Shown here one piece after another: positions 31,020-43,245 of a stretch of DNA of 64,000 nucleotides (its first letter is position 1; every line of letters begins with the position of its first letter). A model generated the notes under the pieces. The model had not been told where the DNA came from and searched no databases. It saw only the letters and a program-made list of their open reading frames with translations. The DNA is taken from positions 1 through 64,000 of the forward strand of contig JAHBBC010000017.1 of NCBI GenBank assembly GCA_019915015.1. The letters run 5' to 3'. The position numbers and the translations under genes were made by a program. The stretch comes from Auriscalpium vulgare. Its lineage: Eukaryota > Basidiomycota > Agaricomycetes > Russulales > Auriscalpiaceae.

Positions 31020-32370
31020 CTGGTCCGATGAGGACGCCTGGATCTGTCGAGGCGAAGCTTTATCGAGGAGCGGAAGAACAGGTCAAGTCACTGCGTGACA
31101 ACGCACCACCAATGGCAACAGGACCGCTCGGATGTGTTCAACTCGTCCGCAACACCCCGTCCTGCCCTAGCTGAACGGGCGTGCACGATATTTGAGCTGC
31201 GATTGAGCCAGCTAAAAGTCCAAAGAAAAGCCCATGACAAGGCTGTCAGCCTCTGGCAGCGCAATATTAGCAGCGGGCCATGATCGGCCGACGTAAGTCC
31301 GTCGGCCCGAGGCCGCCGCGCTTGCTGTTTGTCCGTTTTTCGAGATCCCCTCATCATTATCCAGCTCATAGATTCCTCAGCTTCTAGCACATTCAATTTT
31401 TGCAAAACAAAACAGCGCTCGCAGTTGCTGGATGTTCGTTCGTTCAGAAACGTTGTCCTGAACACGACGCGCGTCCTAGCCGACCTTGCACGGATGCCGC
31501 CCCACCTCCCATTCCCATTCCCTCCTAATCAAACGACAGGCTTTCTGCCGAGTAGGACAAGCAACACCCCCGGGATGCCCTGACCAACGGCGCGCCGCCG
31601 CTGGTTCGTCGTTTTCGATTTCGCCCGGAAACCTGGCATTCAGTTGGCAGGCGACACCACCATGGGTAGGGACTCGTGACGAGAAATGCAGCTGGGACGG
31701 AGTTCTGGCACTGTCCGGCGTTGGGGAGGATTCAGAAGTTCATGACGGATGTGCAGCAGCAGTGGCTTGCGGCGCACTCTTCGATGCTCTATGTTTAGGT
31801 GAGTTCGTCGTCGAATAAGTATCTCACAATACGCTCGTTGCTGACTATTTCTCTTCGTATGCTAGTCCTCCAACATGCTCGCGAACCTCGATACAAACGC
31901 AAAGATTAAGCCCGCCTTGCACGACAAGGATTGCAGGATTTGGAGGAGCTAGGCGTGGTGATCGGCGACAGCGTGAAGAACCTCGAGCACGTACCAATGC
32001 ACATAACCATGTCAAAGCAGGTGCGCCCGCTGCATATTGTCCTCTTGGTGTCCTACTGATTTGCCCGCAGGCTGTGCTCGCTCGTTCAACCCCGCAACCC
32101 CGCTAGCTCCTCCACATGCACGACTGCCACTCAAACTGTCAAACTGGATCATCTCCATCGGCCCATTCCTTCTATCCCAACAACCATATGCGCGCTCTCA
32201 CAATGCCTTACTCGACGGCATCCCTCGCCCTTGACGGCATCTGCGAAAACTTTGGCGCCATTGACATCGATGTTATTTCTCAACGGATGCTGGCTGTCCT
32301 CGCGGGCGTCATCTACCTGCATGACGTGCATCGTACGTCGCCGATTGTCTTTCATCCTACGCCCGCTCTA
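31020..32370. other. Unassigned stretch with possible exon scraps
   Basis: On the plus strand, pieces around 31690-31795 (reading FMTDVQQQWLAAHSSM), 31930-32010 (LQDLEELGVVIGDSVKN) and 32220-32310 (ICENFGAIDIDVISQRM) look protein-like and are near plausible splice signals. They cannot be joined into one model with confidence, and no domain is recognised. Confidence 0.3.
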
Positions 32371-32379
32371 ATTTTACCC

Positions 32380-33220
32380 CCAAAAATCGAGCAGTTGAGG
32401 TGCAACAGCTCCGAGGACTTGAGGCGTTGGGGAGCATGCGTGCGCTCAAGCGGCGGCTCAAGCTGCAAGTCGAGCTGGGCGACGCCGCGGATCGTCCCGT
32501 CGTCGCGCTGTCGGCACTGCACCACCTCTAGCTGAACACAAGCGTCGAGTCCGCGCACTGCATGCTCGCCCACCTCGCGCTGCCTGCGGGAGTTTGCGTC
32601 CGCTGCCCCTTGTCCTGCAGCACGGACCCCGAGGCGGAGCTCGCGTACTTCTTCTCCGTGGAGGCATGCATCGACGCGGGCGACGCTCCCATCCGGCGCA
32701 TCATCATACAGAAAATTTTGTGGAACGATCTGCTGGACGGAGACATCGTCAAAGTGACCGCCTGGCGCGCCGGGGATGCGGGAGACGAGCCCGCCTTCAC
32801 TTTCGAAATCGTGGATAGGCGGGCAAGTGTGGCTTGGTGCGACCTGCGATCAAAGCCCTTGCATCAATGCATCTCGAAGAGTCGGTTGTGCGCACCCGCG
32901 AGCAGGACTTTGCGTGGCCGGATGGACTCAAGCACGCGTCCAGGCTGCGGCACGTCAACGTCGAAGGCACTGCGGTGCGGGCACTCTACATGGCGCTACA
33001 GAACACCGCAGGATTCCTGCCTGGCCTCTCCACCCTCGTCATCGGCGGTGTCGATTTCGAATAACACGCCTCGCCGAGCTGGTGGATGTGCTGCCGCTGT
33101 GTCTGGAAGAGCGCGCCCGCGCCGGACATGCGCTGAAGGAGCTGGATGTGGTGTGGTGCGGCGTAGACGGAGCGTTCGCGCGCAGGGTGTACAATGCGAT
33201 GCCTGGGTAAGTGGTTCTGC
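32380..33220 (+). pseudogene. F-box/LRR protein relic
   Basis: This matches the relic at 21400-22260 in opposite orientation. Readable blocks: LKLQVELGDAADR; a TAG at 32529-32531 straight after LSALHHL; then LALPAGVCVRCPLSCSTDPE and YFFSVEACIDAGDAPIRR. The leucine-rich C-terminal end is split over two more frames (32776-33064, 33060-33210) and ends DVVWCGVDGAFARRVYNAM. The F-box half is missing. At least one stop and two frame changes make it a pseudogene. Confidence 0.75.
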
Positions 33221-36200
33221 GGCGAGCGTCCGGTTTGTCGAGAAGCGGTGGACGTACGGGGATCGTTGGCGCGTTATCGCGGCGCAGAGAAATGCCTCAG
33301 CGATAAATACAAGGACTGTTTGCCCTTGATTGAAAGTGTCTAAGAAAGCTGCGCAGGTGGAAGCTTACATGCCAGCAACAGGATGAATTTATGACCTCCG
33401 TCCGGAGCGGTCAGTACGTCATTGAGATCGGGTCATACAGGGCAGGGGCACACTCACTTTAAGTGCGCCCAGTGCTAACGCTCGTCTTCCAGCCCTAGGC
33501 CTCGGTGTATAGCAGTAAAACTCCGAGCTCGACGCGGAATTCAGGATCCGGACCTCAAGTGACCTCACCATCTGGTTATCACCATCAGTGCTGTTTTTTT
33601 TTTCTTTTTTTCCAACACATCTCCTGGGCGCAAACCACTTCGAACTGCCCTCGAGCGGCTCCCAATGCCGAGCAGCGACATTGTCAATTATTTGATTCCC
33701 ATGTAGCGTCGCGTAAGTGGCGCATATACAGTATACATACTAAATTTATACCCCAAGCGCCCTTCCAAGCCCTGCGTCTAGCCGAAGACGCTCGGGAGGA
33801 CTGCCGCGATGATATTAGTCTCCATCGTAGTTCTGTTAAGGATACAGAGACTTACAATCAGAATTTGAGTGACGCCCAGGTTGAACTTTGCTCGCAAGGC
33901 CCGGCGCCTCTGCTGCCAGTGAGAAGTACTCCGGCGGATCGCGGACGTCGTGAGCGCTTCCATTCGACGCTCACCTCATGAAGAAGCGCGCTCGTGGATG
34001 TGCATAATCACCAGAGAGACGAGGACCACGGTGGAGACTGGGTAACCTGCAGGGACGAGCTAATGATCCGCCACGCAAACGGCACGCAAGACAACCCCTT
34101 GCTCGTGAGACTAGGGAATCTGTTCAAGAGCGGCCGTGAACTTGGGGCAGTCGATGAGACAAGATCGTGAGATACGCACCTGCAATGGAAAACTTGTCTA
34201 CGGGCCACGGCGAGACGCTCGGAAGCCGCATACAATAGAGCATAGCGGAGCGAAGCCAACTGGCACAATGCACGGAGACAGAGCGATCATAGCAAATACT
34301 GGCTTGAGGACGGCGCAGCCTGGGTGCAAGCGTAGCCTGAGGGTGGATGGAAGCGGGTAAGTCGTCATTGTAAGTAAACATTCTGACCTAAGACACTCAC
34401 AAAAAACCCCTCCTCACACCTGCCACCCCTTTTAGTAGTCTTTTGCCTGAGACAGCATCGGCTCGTCGGAGTCAAGCAGCTTGTTGCTTGAAGAACTTCG
34501 ATGAAGTTGCAGGCTCATTTGCGCCGAAGAATGACGAACGAGCAGGCAAATTCTAGACAAATCATCGCATCTCGAGACACAAATCAAGCAGTCTACTGGA
34601 GACGGGCGCACATCCGGAGGCACTTTGATGATGATATGAGGATCGGAGGTGGTCGTCGAGGAGGAGGAGCGTGGGAACGGTCGATCGGTGACGTTCGACT
34701 TGACGTTCGACTCCTTTGCCGCTTCAACTTGCTTAGTACCACTTCATCTCGACATTCTCTGCATCTCAGCTACTAGTACTTGTAGCTATGCACGTCAAGG
34801 AAGGAGTTTGGACTCAGATGCGGCCACATTTACTCTTTTGCAGAGGCCTGGTCGCCGCGTACTCAGGCTAAACCGACAACTCTCTGACACCCACCACCGT
34901 GATCCTAGTCGAGGACCGCCTACTCTGGACCCATGCATCTGCATCAATATTGCGTCAAAACGATATTTATAAAGGGTCTGCACCCCGATTTCGACCAGCA
35001 CTGCCTCCGGCCGCGGTCTCCTTTCCTTCCGGGTGCATTGGCCTACATCTCGTACATCCTGAAACCGTCTGCCCTCAGCTCGTCAGCTGCCATCCCAACT
35101 GCTTTCAGCACTCAGCCAGTCCCGTTAATTTGGTGACGTGAGTGTCTTGTCGGACTCAATGATTGCGCGGAAATTTTATTGGTACTGCTCGCAAGGACAC
35201 AGACACGATTGAACGCCTGGCCCTTGCGTCCTCGCTCGCTCCCGACCGCCGCCAAATGTGAATGTCAAATCAGCCCCTCGCGCATTCGTGCATCTTTACC
35301 ATCTATGTGCCGATGGCGCTTACTCTGACCGTGTACAGCCCTCGTTGTGCACATGTACGTATGACCTGCGGCTGTGATCCCAGGGCTTGAGGTGACTGAT
35401 CGCAACAGATTCTACTCGGCACAACTCGAACGTTATTGGCGCTATTATCATTATCTTCGGAGCACGGCAGGATACAATCTCAAGTTCTCGCATTACCCGC
35501 ACGCTGCGCGCGCTCGTTTGTACACCGGCAAATCCCACCGCCACCGACAACTAATCATCACTGTATTCCACACAGCATATGTTCTCCAGGGGCGGCAATC
35601 GCCGTACGCCCAAGCGCCGAGCGCATGATGACGGAAGGGTTTGAACACACAGAGCCCATTCGTGCGGTGGCTTGGTCCCAGGGGCTGCGCGCCTGCTGTG
35701 CGCCGACGATTATTAGGCGTAGACGCCCCCCGCGGCGCGATCAGCCATTGTGACGTCGGCCGCATCCGCCCAAAACCTCGCGCGCACCATGTCCCCTCCT
35801 CGTGTCAGTCCACGCATTTCCCCGGGCCTAAACTCTGTGCGTATCTTCGTCTCTTGGGTGCATCATCACACGCCGCTGATGAGCGCCCCGGACTTCTTAA
35901 ACGTGGTAGACCGCCGGGAAGCCACCCTCCGCGCCGACAAGGATGAGGCAAACGCAATTGATGGAAGCTTTCAAGCTCAATGCGCACCGGGTGTCTCCTG
36001 GATGGTTGCGCGTAGGCAGAATGACGGACGGTGCGTTTCACATTTCTTCTTTCGATAGATAACACCCCAGCCCATCCTTCGTAATGCCGGCGCGACCCCA
36101 CCACTCGTCCTGCGCCTTCTCTGCGGTCACAACCGGTTGATGTTTTCACGGCATGCTCTTTCCACTCTCAATTGCACGCGCGCGCGGAGCAAACAAGGTT

Positions 36201-36340
36201 TCAGCTGTGCGCGTATCTCGATCAATCACGCTGGCTTCCGAAGAGAGAGCACTCGCGCCATTACCGCGGTCCACGAACTCCATCCCACTGGCCGGTACGA
36301 TCCTGGTGTCACCACAGGGTATTCGATCCTTTCTCGGTCC
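33220..36340. other. No gene seen
   Basis: A T-rich run lies at 33594-33611. Frames on both strands are short or compositionally typical of non-coding DNA. A plus-strand frame at 35790-36058 is open for 89 codons without a recognisable motif. Confidence 0.4.
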
Positions 36341-36343
36341 CAG

Positions 36344-36350
36344 CTATAAA
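36344..36350 (+). promoter_or_regulatory. TATA box of the zinc-finger gene
   Basis: CTATAAA followed by AGCC lies 38 bp upstream of the ATG at 36388, in a short leader. Confidence 0.55.
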
Positions 36351-36387
36351 AGCCGCCTGCCTCCACCTACTTGCCCCCCAGCTCGCC

Positions 36388-37291
36388 ATGCCTCCGCCCG
36401 TCGCCGACCCCGATGGCTCCGCCGAAGAGCTGCGCCGCATTGTCGAAGCCCTGTTCGCCGACTCTGGCTTCGGTTTTGCGACCGGCGCTCAAGACCCGCT
36501 CACAGCGCACGACGTACCCCTGGCGTGGCCCCTCGACAGCTGGGACGACAATGCGAGGTACGACGGTACCTTCGGCATACTGCCTTCGTCGTCGCCGCCA
36601 CGTCCCGATGCCAGCGTGCCCGCGTCCGTTTTTGTTGGCCATCGCGACCTTCCAGTTCCGTTCTCCGTCGCTGAGTACGATGTCTTTCTTCTCAGATTGT
36701 GCGCACTATTCTGACGCGTACTACGCTAGGCTACTCTACCCCGCGTGGGTGGACGGCATGCTGCCCCGTCTTCAGCTTACCACCACGCCAGCTCGGACCA
36801 TCACGGACCTCGCAATGGTTGCGGACGAAGACACCCCCGGCCCGCTTCGCATTAAAACCAATGCTGCCAACGTGGCACGCCTGCACACCTCCGACGGTGC
36901 CTTTCCCACACCCCTGTACTCCCCGGCATCGTCCAACACCCTCTCCACTCCGACATTCCCCTCCCCAACGTTGTCCAGCTCCTCGAGCTCGCCCTCGACC
37001 TCCGCGTCGGAGGCCGCCACGTCACCGCCGTCCCCCATCCCCGTGCTTGTGCCGCTGCCGGTCACCCCGGGCCGCAGCTCAGGGCTCTCATGCCCGGAGT
37101 GCGACTGGGTGCAGGCAAACGGCCGCCAGTCGGACCTCACGCGCCATCTTCTTACACACGAAATGCCGCAGTTGATCTGCACGCGCGGGTGCGGGAAGAA
37201 GTTCCGTCGCACGGATGGGTTAAAGCGCCATGTGAATAATAGGAAGTCGAAGTGTCCACAGAAGGCGTCTCATGCGAGTGAGGGCGTTTGA
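36388..37291 (+). pseudogene. C2H2 zinc-finger protein with one frame break
   Basis: From ATG 36388 a frame of 109 codons (an acidic N-terminal region ending SVAEYDVFLLRLCALF) stops at a TGA near 36712. From that point the next frame continues smoothly with SDAYYARLLYPAW and runs to 37291. The C-terminal part has a Ser/Pro-rich linker and two C2H2 fingers: CPEC...HLLTH (37091-37160) and CTRGC...HVNNRKSKC (37178-37258). The second has a longer last spacing. Such proteins are DNA-binding regulators. No plausible intron removes the break without deleting conserved-looking sequence, so a one-base indel or a sequencing error is likely. TATA box and leader look intact. Confidence 0.72.
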
Positions 37292-37455
37292 ACTAGTAGG
37301 ATGGAGTATGTCGGAACGTAATTTGAGTTGAACATGACAAGATGACAGCTAATTGCCCTGTGATTGTAAATAGAACACGTTATCGTACAGTGAAAAATCG
37401 AGTGCATAAGAATTCGGCCATGAAATTCGGCCACGCATCGGTGGGCTTGAAGCAT

Positions 37456-39701
37456 TTACCAGTGCGCGAGAGAACCGAAGATATTTAACAGCTTCGTCAT
37501 AGGTCCTCGACGAAGAATCTGCGAGGCCGTTGTCAGGATGGAGGCCACTTCAAGTTGTGCAAAAAGGGACACTCACAGAGTCGTTATGGCTGCGCGCACT
37601 GCAATGTTCCTCTGTATCCAATGCGTCCTTGATCAGATGCTTCTCCTTGCGCCACGCTTCCCTCTCAGCAATCAGCTGCTCGAGCGAAAGGGCCGGCGCT
37701 TCGTCCATTATGATTGCTTGCAGCTTCTCCGACAGGTACGACAACGTCGCTTTCAGTGACTTCTCGTGCTTCTCTGAGGCCGTCCGAACTTCACGGAGGT
37801 GTTTGCCTAGAAAATAATATGTAACATATAAGCAGCACACGGCGCCTACTGCGAAGGTTACGCACGGGCTTTCTTGGACATCGTCCCCTCGATATCGTCG
37901 GGCACCGCGGCGATACCAGTTGTCTGGAGGCCAGCAATTCTGGCGTGTATGTCGTCGGACGCCTTCAGGCGCGCGTACGGGACATGAGCTGCTGCGGCGA
38001 GAGCCGCGAATTGAAGCAGGGCAGTCTCGCCATATGTGATGAAGCGTCGCACGAGCGCCCGCGTGAGCTCCGTTCCCTGGCGCAGGCCTGCGCTCGTCGT
38101 CAAGAGCGCTGTCTGCGCTTTCCCGGGTAGGAAGCGGGCGCCGCGGTCGCGGCGCAGCCCGCCAAGAGTCTGCTCCGCCCAGGAGAGCTGCGGGAGCAGC
38201 CGCACGGCGATGGTGCCAATGTTATCAGCCTGAGGAGAGGTCAGAATCAGGGGTGCAAGAAAATACTGGATCGCAACGTACCGAGCGATCAGGAGGGGCC
38301 GCAGGTGGCGGCAATGCGGAACATGTCTGCTGGAGGCTCAGTTAGATGAACGTAGCACGCACTACCCGAGAATACGCACGGAGGATGATTTCAAGGCGCA
38401 TTTGAGGTCAGCCATGAAGCGCTTCCAGCGCTCGGCGTCCTCGCGAGCAAGCTGCCGCCGCTTCTTCAGCGCCGTCTCGACGCGGCCGATCTCGTCCAAC
38501 CAAAACCGTTCGAGGTCAGCGAAGCCCTGCAGAACGTCTGCAAACAACTTCCTGCCTTCTTCGAGCAGGTCATCTTGGTCCAGGGTGGAAGCTGAAGACA
38601 CGGCAAATGTCAGCCGGATCGCAGATGACAAAGTGAGAGCACAAAAGCCTGAGCGTACAGGCGGCGACAACATCGTTGAATGCCTTGCTAGTCTTTGTCT
38701 CGAACGTGTTACGCAGTTCCCTGACCACCTGGAGGATGGCTTCCGCGTTCTTGAGCCGCTCCTCTAAGCTTTCGATCCGTGTTCGCTCGGTATTGATCTC
38801 GTCGGCGATGTCTTCTAGATATTGCTCGGCATAATCTTGCGACATCATCAAAAACTTGTTGTACTGCCATCGTTGATGCTCCCGATGTTCAAAAACGAAT
38901 TGCCTCCAGGAGAACTCAAAAAAGGGGGATGGACCAGAGTTCAGGGCCTCGAGCCGATGGAGGTTCTCATGCCAGGCTGAGAGTATCGCACTTAGCTGAG
39001 GACGGACGAGGATAGTCGTCCGTATCGTTGACGGTGCAAGGCTGTAGTACCTGAGCTCATAGCGACCTGTGGCCCCAACCGTATCGCGGAGCTTGGCCTG
39101 CAGTATGTCAAAAGCGCTGATGGCACTTGGAATGTCGCAAAACTGATGAGGCTAAGCATGGGCGGCGAGCTGACAGAGGAACGACATACTTCCCAATAAA
39201 TATCCTCACTTCAGCCGTTCATTCCCAGTACGGCGTGATCCACATATCAGTAATGGGCGTGTTCGGCCGACGTCATAGTGTAATGGGCGTGTTCGGCCGA
39301 CGTCATAGTTAGCTTCAATGTTACCATCGCACACTACCGTTGCGCGGATTCTTGTGGTCTGAGAAATGTTGGTATTTCCATAGATGACAAGGGTAAGAAC
39401 TGCACTGCAGCTGGGGCTCACCGGCTCGTCCTGGAAATACCCCCTGTCCCTGAACTCCGCGTAGGCATCTGTATGTAGAGGGAGCAGCCTCATTTCCTGG
39501 GCAGCATCGCTCCCTTCTCTCTCTTGCTCCGCGAGGGGACCATTGACCTGCCTATACCGACCCAAACGAATCCGTAAACATCGAACGCGATGTAAGACAC
39601 TGGCTGGCACACCTCGCATGATTGTTCGCGCATGGGCGCTCGTGCATTACAGCAACGGGCTCAGTCTGCGGTGCTTTGTGCATACGTGGGGTGTCGGCCA
39701 T
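37456..39701 (-). CDS. Family B coiled-coil protein, copy 3
   Basis: The ATG is at 39701 (MADTPRM) and TAA is at 37456-37458. It has the same blocks as copy 2: AAQEMRLLPL and GYFQDEPVS (beta-rich domain); coiled coil MSQDYAEQYLEDIADEI (near 38845); STLDQDDLLEEGRK helix; RLLPQLSWAEQTLGGLRRD (near 38195); Ala-rich helix; GKHLREVRTASEKHE; and a last exon ILRRGPMTKLLNIFGSLAHW. A perfect 30-bp in-frame duplication lies in the beta-rich domain (39251-39309). The first intron is doubtful: a donor aligned with the other copies is present, but no AG acceptor is seen before the conserved downstream sequence, so the N-terminus may be altered. Otherwise no stop interrupts the blocks. Confidence 0.62.
39251..39310 (-). 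repeat. Perfect 30-bp tandem duplication, in frame
   Basis: Units at 39251-39280 and 39281-39310 differ only at the last base. On the gene strand the unit adds ten residues around YDVGRTRPL in family B copy 3. Confidence 0.9.
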
Positions 39702-39794
39702 CGAAGTTCGCACAGACGACCGTGAAAGGCTGCGTGCAACAGATGATGAAGGGGGAAAGACAAGGAAGAGAGCGCTCACTGTGGGTTGGGTATA

Positions 39795-39818
39795 TGAGCG
39801 GTCCTAGGATGCTGTGCA
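39795..39818 (-). promoter_or_regulatory. Family B promoter element, copy 3
   Basis: This is the same 24-bp element as at 28858 and 51597. It is 94 bp before the ATG at 39701, with a TATATA box immediately next to it on the gene side. Confidence 0.75.
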
Positions 39819-39829
39819 CCTCCTGCGCC

Positions 39830-41230
39830 CTCATATATTCTGCGTGCGAGATTGTTATCGCGAGCGCCGCGAGGACCGAAGTGGTCTATGTGCCCGCGTG
39901 ACGAGGGGGTCAGCAAAATTTCAGAACAGAGCCGAGCATCGTAAGCCGTGATTCATGAAAATGGCACAGCAACAACGCATGGTATAAGTATTCTGATGCA
40001 ACAAGGCAGCCGGACCACCGGCGGGGCGCACGAAAGCATCTGCCTGCGAAGAGGAACGCGTCGACCACCTTATAGATGCGCTCGTCAAAGGCCAAGACCC
40101 CTGGGCGCTGCGTAGAAGAAAGTAGGTCGTTTGATGGTAGAACGAGATCGATGAGTACGTACCGAAGTTGAGCAGACTATTTTCCCTTCCGGAGAGCTTA
40201 CTAGCCGCGCGGAAGACGACTGGCGGTGCCAGGGACCAGGTCCTCCTCGCATGGCACGCCTTGCGTGTAGTGCTCAGCGGCTGTTTTGATCTCCTTGCAA
40301 CATCTAAGAACAAGACGTCAACCACTTCGTGCCGCCAGCCACCAATGAACCTTCATTTCCATTATCGCCCGTTTTTTGTTTTGTTTTTATATTTGCGGTG
40401 CTGGCGTTCTGCGTCGTCGGGATGGCATCTGCGTGCGTTCACGGTGCCTTGAGGACAGCTGCGATGCTGGCAGAGCATGGAATGCCTCCATGGCAGAACA
40501 GCGCCAGCTCTGCGCACGCCCCTCGTCTGCGCACGCCCCGTCTTGCTGCGCTGGTAACGATGTCGATATGTCCTCGAGCGCCGACAATGGTTATGACGCG
40601 GCAGAACGGGCGCAACAAGACCGCAGTTCCAGACGAATATATTCAGATTGGCCCCGTTGGCGAGTAAGCGGGTCTTGTGAGGCACGAGGCTGGGGGATTG
40701 GGCGACGAGCTGGATACTAGTATGCACTAGAAGTTGGCCGAAGAAGAGTGAGAACGTGGAGTGAGAGTAATACAGGCCCAAACGCACCTGCATATCCGGA
40801 TTTAATAACCCTCCGTCGCGTACTCAATTCTGTCTGCTCGGATAGGTTCGGTGTACTTGTGGCGAAGCGCAAACTGGAGATATTGGCGGCGGAAAGGACG
40901 AGGTGGCAGAGACTGCGAGAGGATGTGCGGAAGTGAGATGAGGTTTTCTGAGAGATACAGAAAGATGAGGGAAGTTAATCGAGAGAAGCGTATGCGCTCA
41001 GCAGCTGCAGAGACCATGTCTTTCGCATACAATCGGTTTGGCCCGATGTTGGCTCTGGAATAGATGCCTGCGCAGTGTGAGGGATGAGTGACTGGATCCG
41101 CAGACAGGGTGAGAGCGCGCCGGGCGTCCGCCACAGATGACACGCCGACGGGAAGACGGAGCAGGTCATTGACCTCAGTTGCTTGCGCCTGGAAACCAAC
41201 ACATACAATTCTATACGCGCGGTGGGTAGA
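39830..41230. other. No confident gene
   Basis: A minus-strand reading from about 40325 to 39910, with a possible intron near 40170-40110, gives pieces such as LAFDERIYKVVDAFLFAGRC that look protein-like. I cannot fix start, frame or family. 40330-41230 shows nothing convincing. Confidence 0.35.
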
Positions 41231-41639
41231 TACAAGAAAGGATGATGAGCGGTAAGGAGCCAGCGGGCAGCGCTCAGCCTCCTAGTCGCGCCCAGGAGAT
41301 TTTCCCACGACAGGTCGCTGGAGCCTGCTGGAGCTCGCTGCCGCCGCTCAGCGCTGCGCTCTACGACCTTCTACGACATCTTTGTCCGACATGGCGTCCT
41401 CGCGTTTCCAACGTCCAGAAGCATTCGGAATGTTGGCACAATCCAGCGGAGCCTGGAGTCACACAGCATGAGGTGAGCACTAGGCTTGATTCGCGCTCTC
41501 ACTGGGCGACCGCGAAGTTTGAACTCGCCCACCTCCACAGTACGAGCAGATATCGTCTGGCCCCAGGGTGTTCTCGGCCACTGGTTCTCACTTCACTCCC
41601 TGCAAGAGCCCCCGATGCCAAGTTCAACATCATGGAAGT

Positions 41640-43150
41640 TCTTGTCCATGGTCAGCTGAGATGAGTCCGATAGGTGCGTGGACCCCTCCTGCCTGGTCTT
41701 CACTCGCTCATGATCTATTTGACCATGCCAGCTCGTACATCCGTTTCCGCCACGCGTCCATTCTATCTCTGTCTGACGATCTTCGCTCGCCCTCCACGTG
41801 TACCGGCCACAAATGCGCGACGCGCCCGTGTCAATTTTCGCCAACTCGCACGAGCCACCGAAACTCGCCATCCCGGGAGCCGCAGAACGAAAACCAGGGC
41901 AGAGGATAGCAGAGGCGAGAGGGCCACTGGGAGGAGATACGCAGAGATACGCAGTCGTCGGTGCGTAACCCATCATGATTCTTTTCATCGTCTTACACCT
42001 GACACGCTGTGCAGGAATGTCAAGCATTCAATCATGATGGCGTGTACGCCTCTATGCCCCGTTTCGTGGACCGCGGTACTCCTCGCTGCCCGCCTCGCAG
42101 GTCTCACAGGCCCGCCGCACTTCATCTGCCAGCTCCGCTCTGGGCATACAAGTCGACGACCTCACGATGGACTCACACGCTACGCTTTCAACGATCTTAA
42201 CTCGCGCTACACACTGCTCGACGCCCTTTGCACGTTCTCGAAAATGTCAGCAGCGACATTCAGGTCAACCATTTCGACGCCCGCGCACAACGCCAAGAAT
42301 CTCTTCATGGCCCACGAGCATCTCGGGAGCGGGAGTAGAATCAGCCGAACCCGATACGCATCGTCGCCGGCGTTGTCTCAGGTACGCCGTTGTTCGTTTC
42401 TCGTACATAGCATCGTGGAGCTGACAAGTCAATATCCCACCAGACGGCCTAATGTAAGGCCTGTGCTGAGCGTATGCGCTCTATGGGTCGCTGTAGGAGC
42501 AACAGAACGACGTGTCGAGGTACGGACCAGCGTCGCGGAATTTCTCAACTGGCTAGCTCGCTTCACTCCAACGTTCAACCCTCATACGGCCGCATGTCTA
42601 CTGGGGCGCATACATACAGCTTCTTCGCTTCCTGCAACCTCATCAGAGATACATATCCTTACGGGTATGAGGTAAGCATCACCCCTATTCATTCCTGTTC
42701 TAACGACTTACTAACTGTCCGAATAGGTGCTTGCACAAGACGGGAGGGTTCGGCGCAGCGCGCTGTACGCCAAGCTCGGTGAGGAGCTCACGGTGCATCA
42801 CCAGCATCTCGACAGCGAACCGGCGCAGCTGGAATGGTGCGCGACACTGCGCTGCAGCGCCTAGCAGTTCACGCTGAAGGCAGCATAGCCGTTTCTGACT
42901 CGCTCTGTGTCCGCGTCCTGCTGGCTGTGAGGCCGGGCGGCGTTCGGGTGCTGTTTTGTCCGGTGTTGACTTTGCGGCCGAGATGCTCGCTGAAGGAGCC
43001 CGCTGTGTCTCAGTGGATATGGGGCTCGCGCGCGTACTTATGGAGGCTGCTGTCGTGGAGGTGTTGCTCAGACACTGTACTTTCGAGAGATGAAAATTTT
43101 GACCGCCCTGCCCGACACGATAAGATAAGATCATCTCGTGGGCCACGACG
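41640..43150 (+). repeat. Segmental duplication D, copy 1
   Basis: It is paralogous to 45390-46870. Identity is high in the last 300 bp (42845-43140), which share a run from CAGCGCCTAG to the GATAAGATAAGATC end. The unit contains protein-like but interrupted readings, among them IRDTYPYGYE (near 42650) and a SGVDFAAEMLAEGARC-type block best seen in copy 2. These suggest a decayed multi-exon gene of unknown family. Confidence 0.7.
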
Positions 43151-43245
43151 CCACGTCACAGTCGTCTGGCGTGTAATTTCATTTTGGAATAAGGAGAACG
43201 ATGCTACCATGGAACGAGCAAAGTAAGAGTGCTATAAGAGGACTA

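Noticed and set aside
33594..33611. T-rich run as a polyadenylation tail of a retrocopy (minus strand)
   Set aside because: No intronless gene copy lies next to it and no flanking duplication is seen.
34120..34380. Minus-strand frame with a possible start at 34381
   Set aside because: Arg/Ser-rich translation with no splice support; neighbouring frames are equally long.
39140..39175. CTGATGAGGC as a possible third hammerhead
   Set aside because: No GAAA follows a paired stem II, and no stem I complement or NUH site is near.
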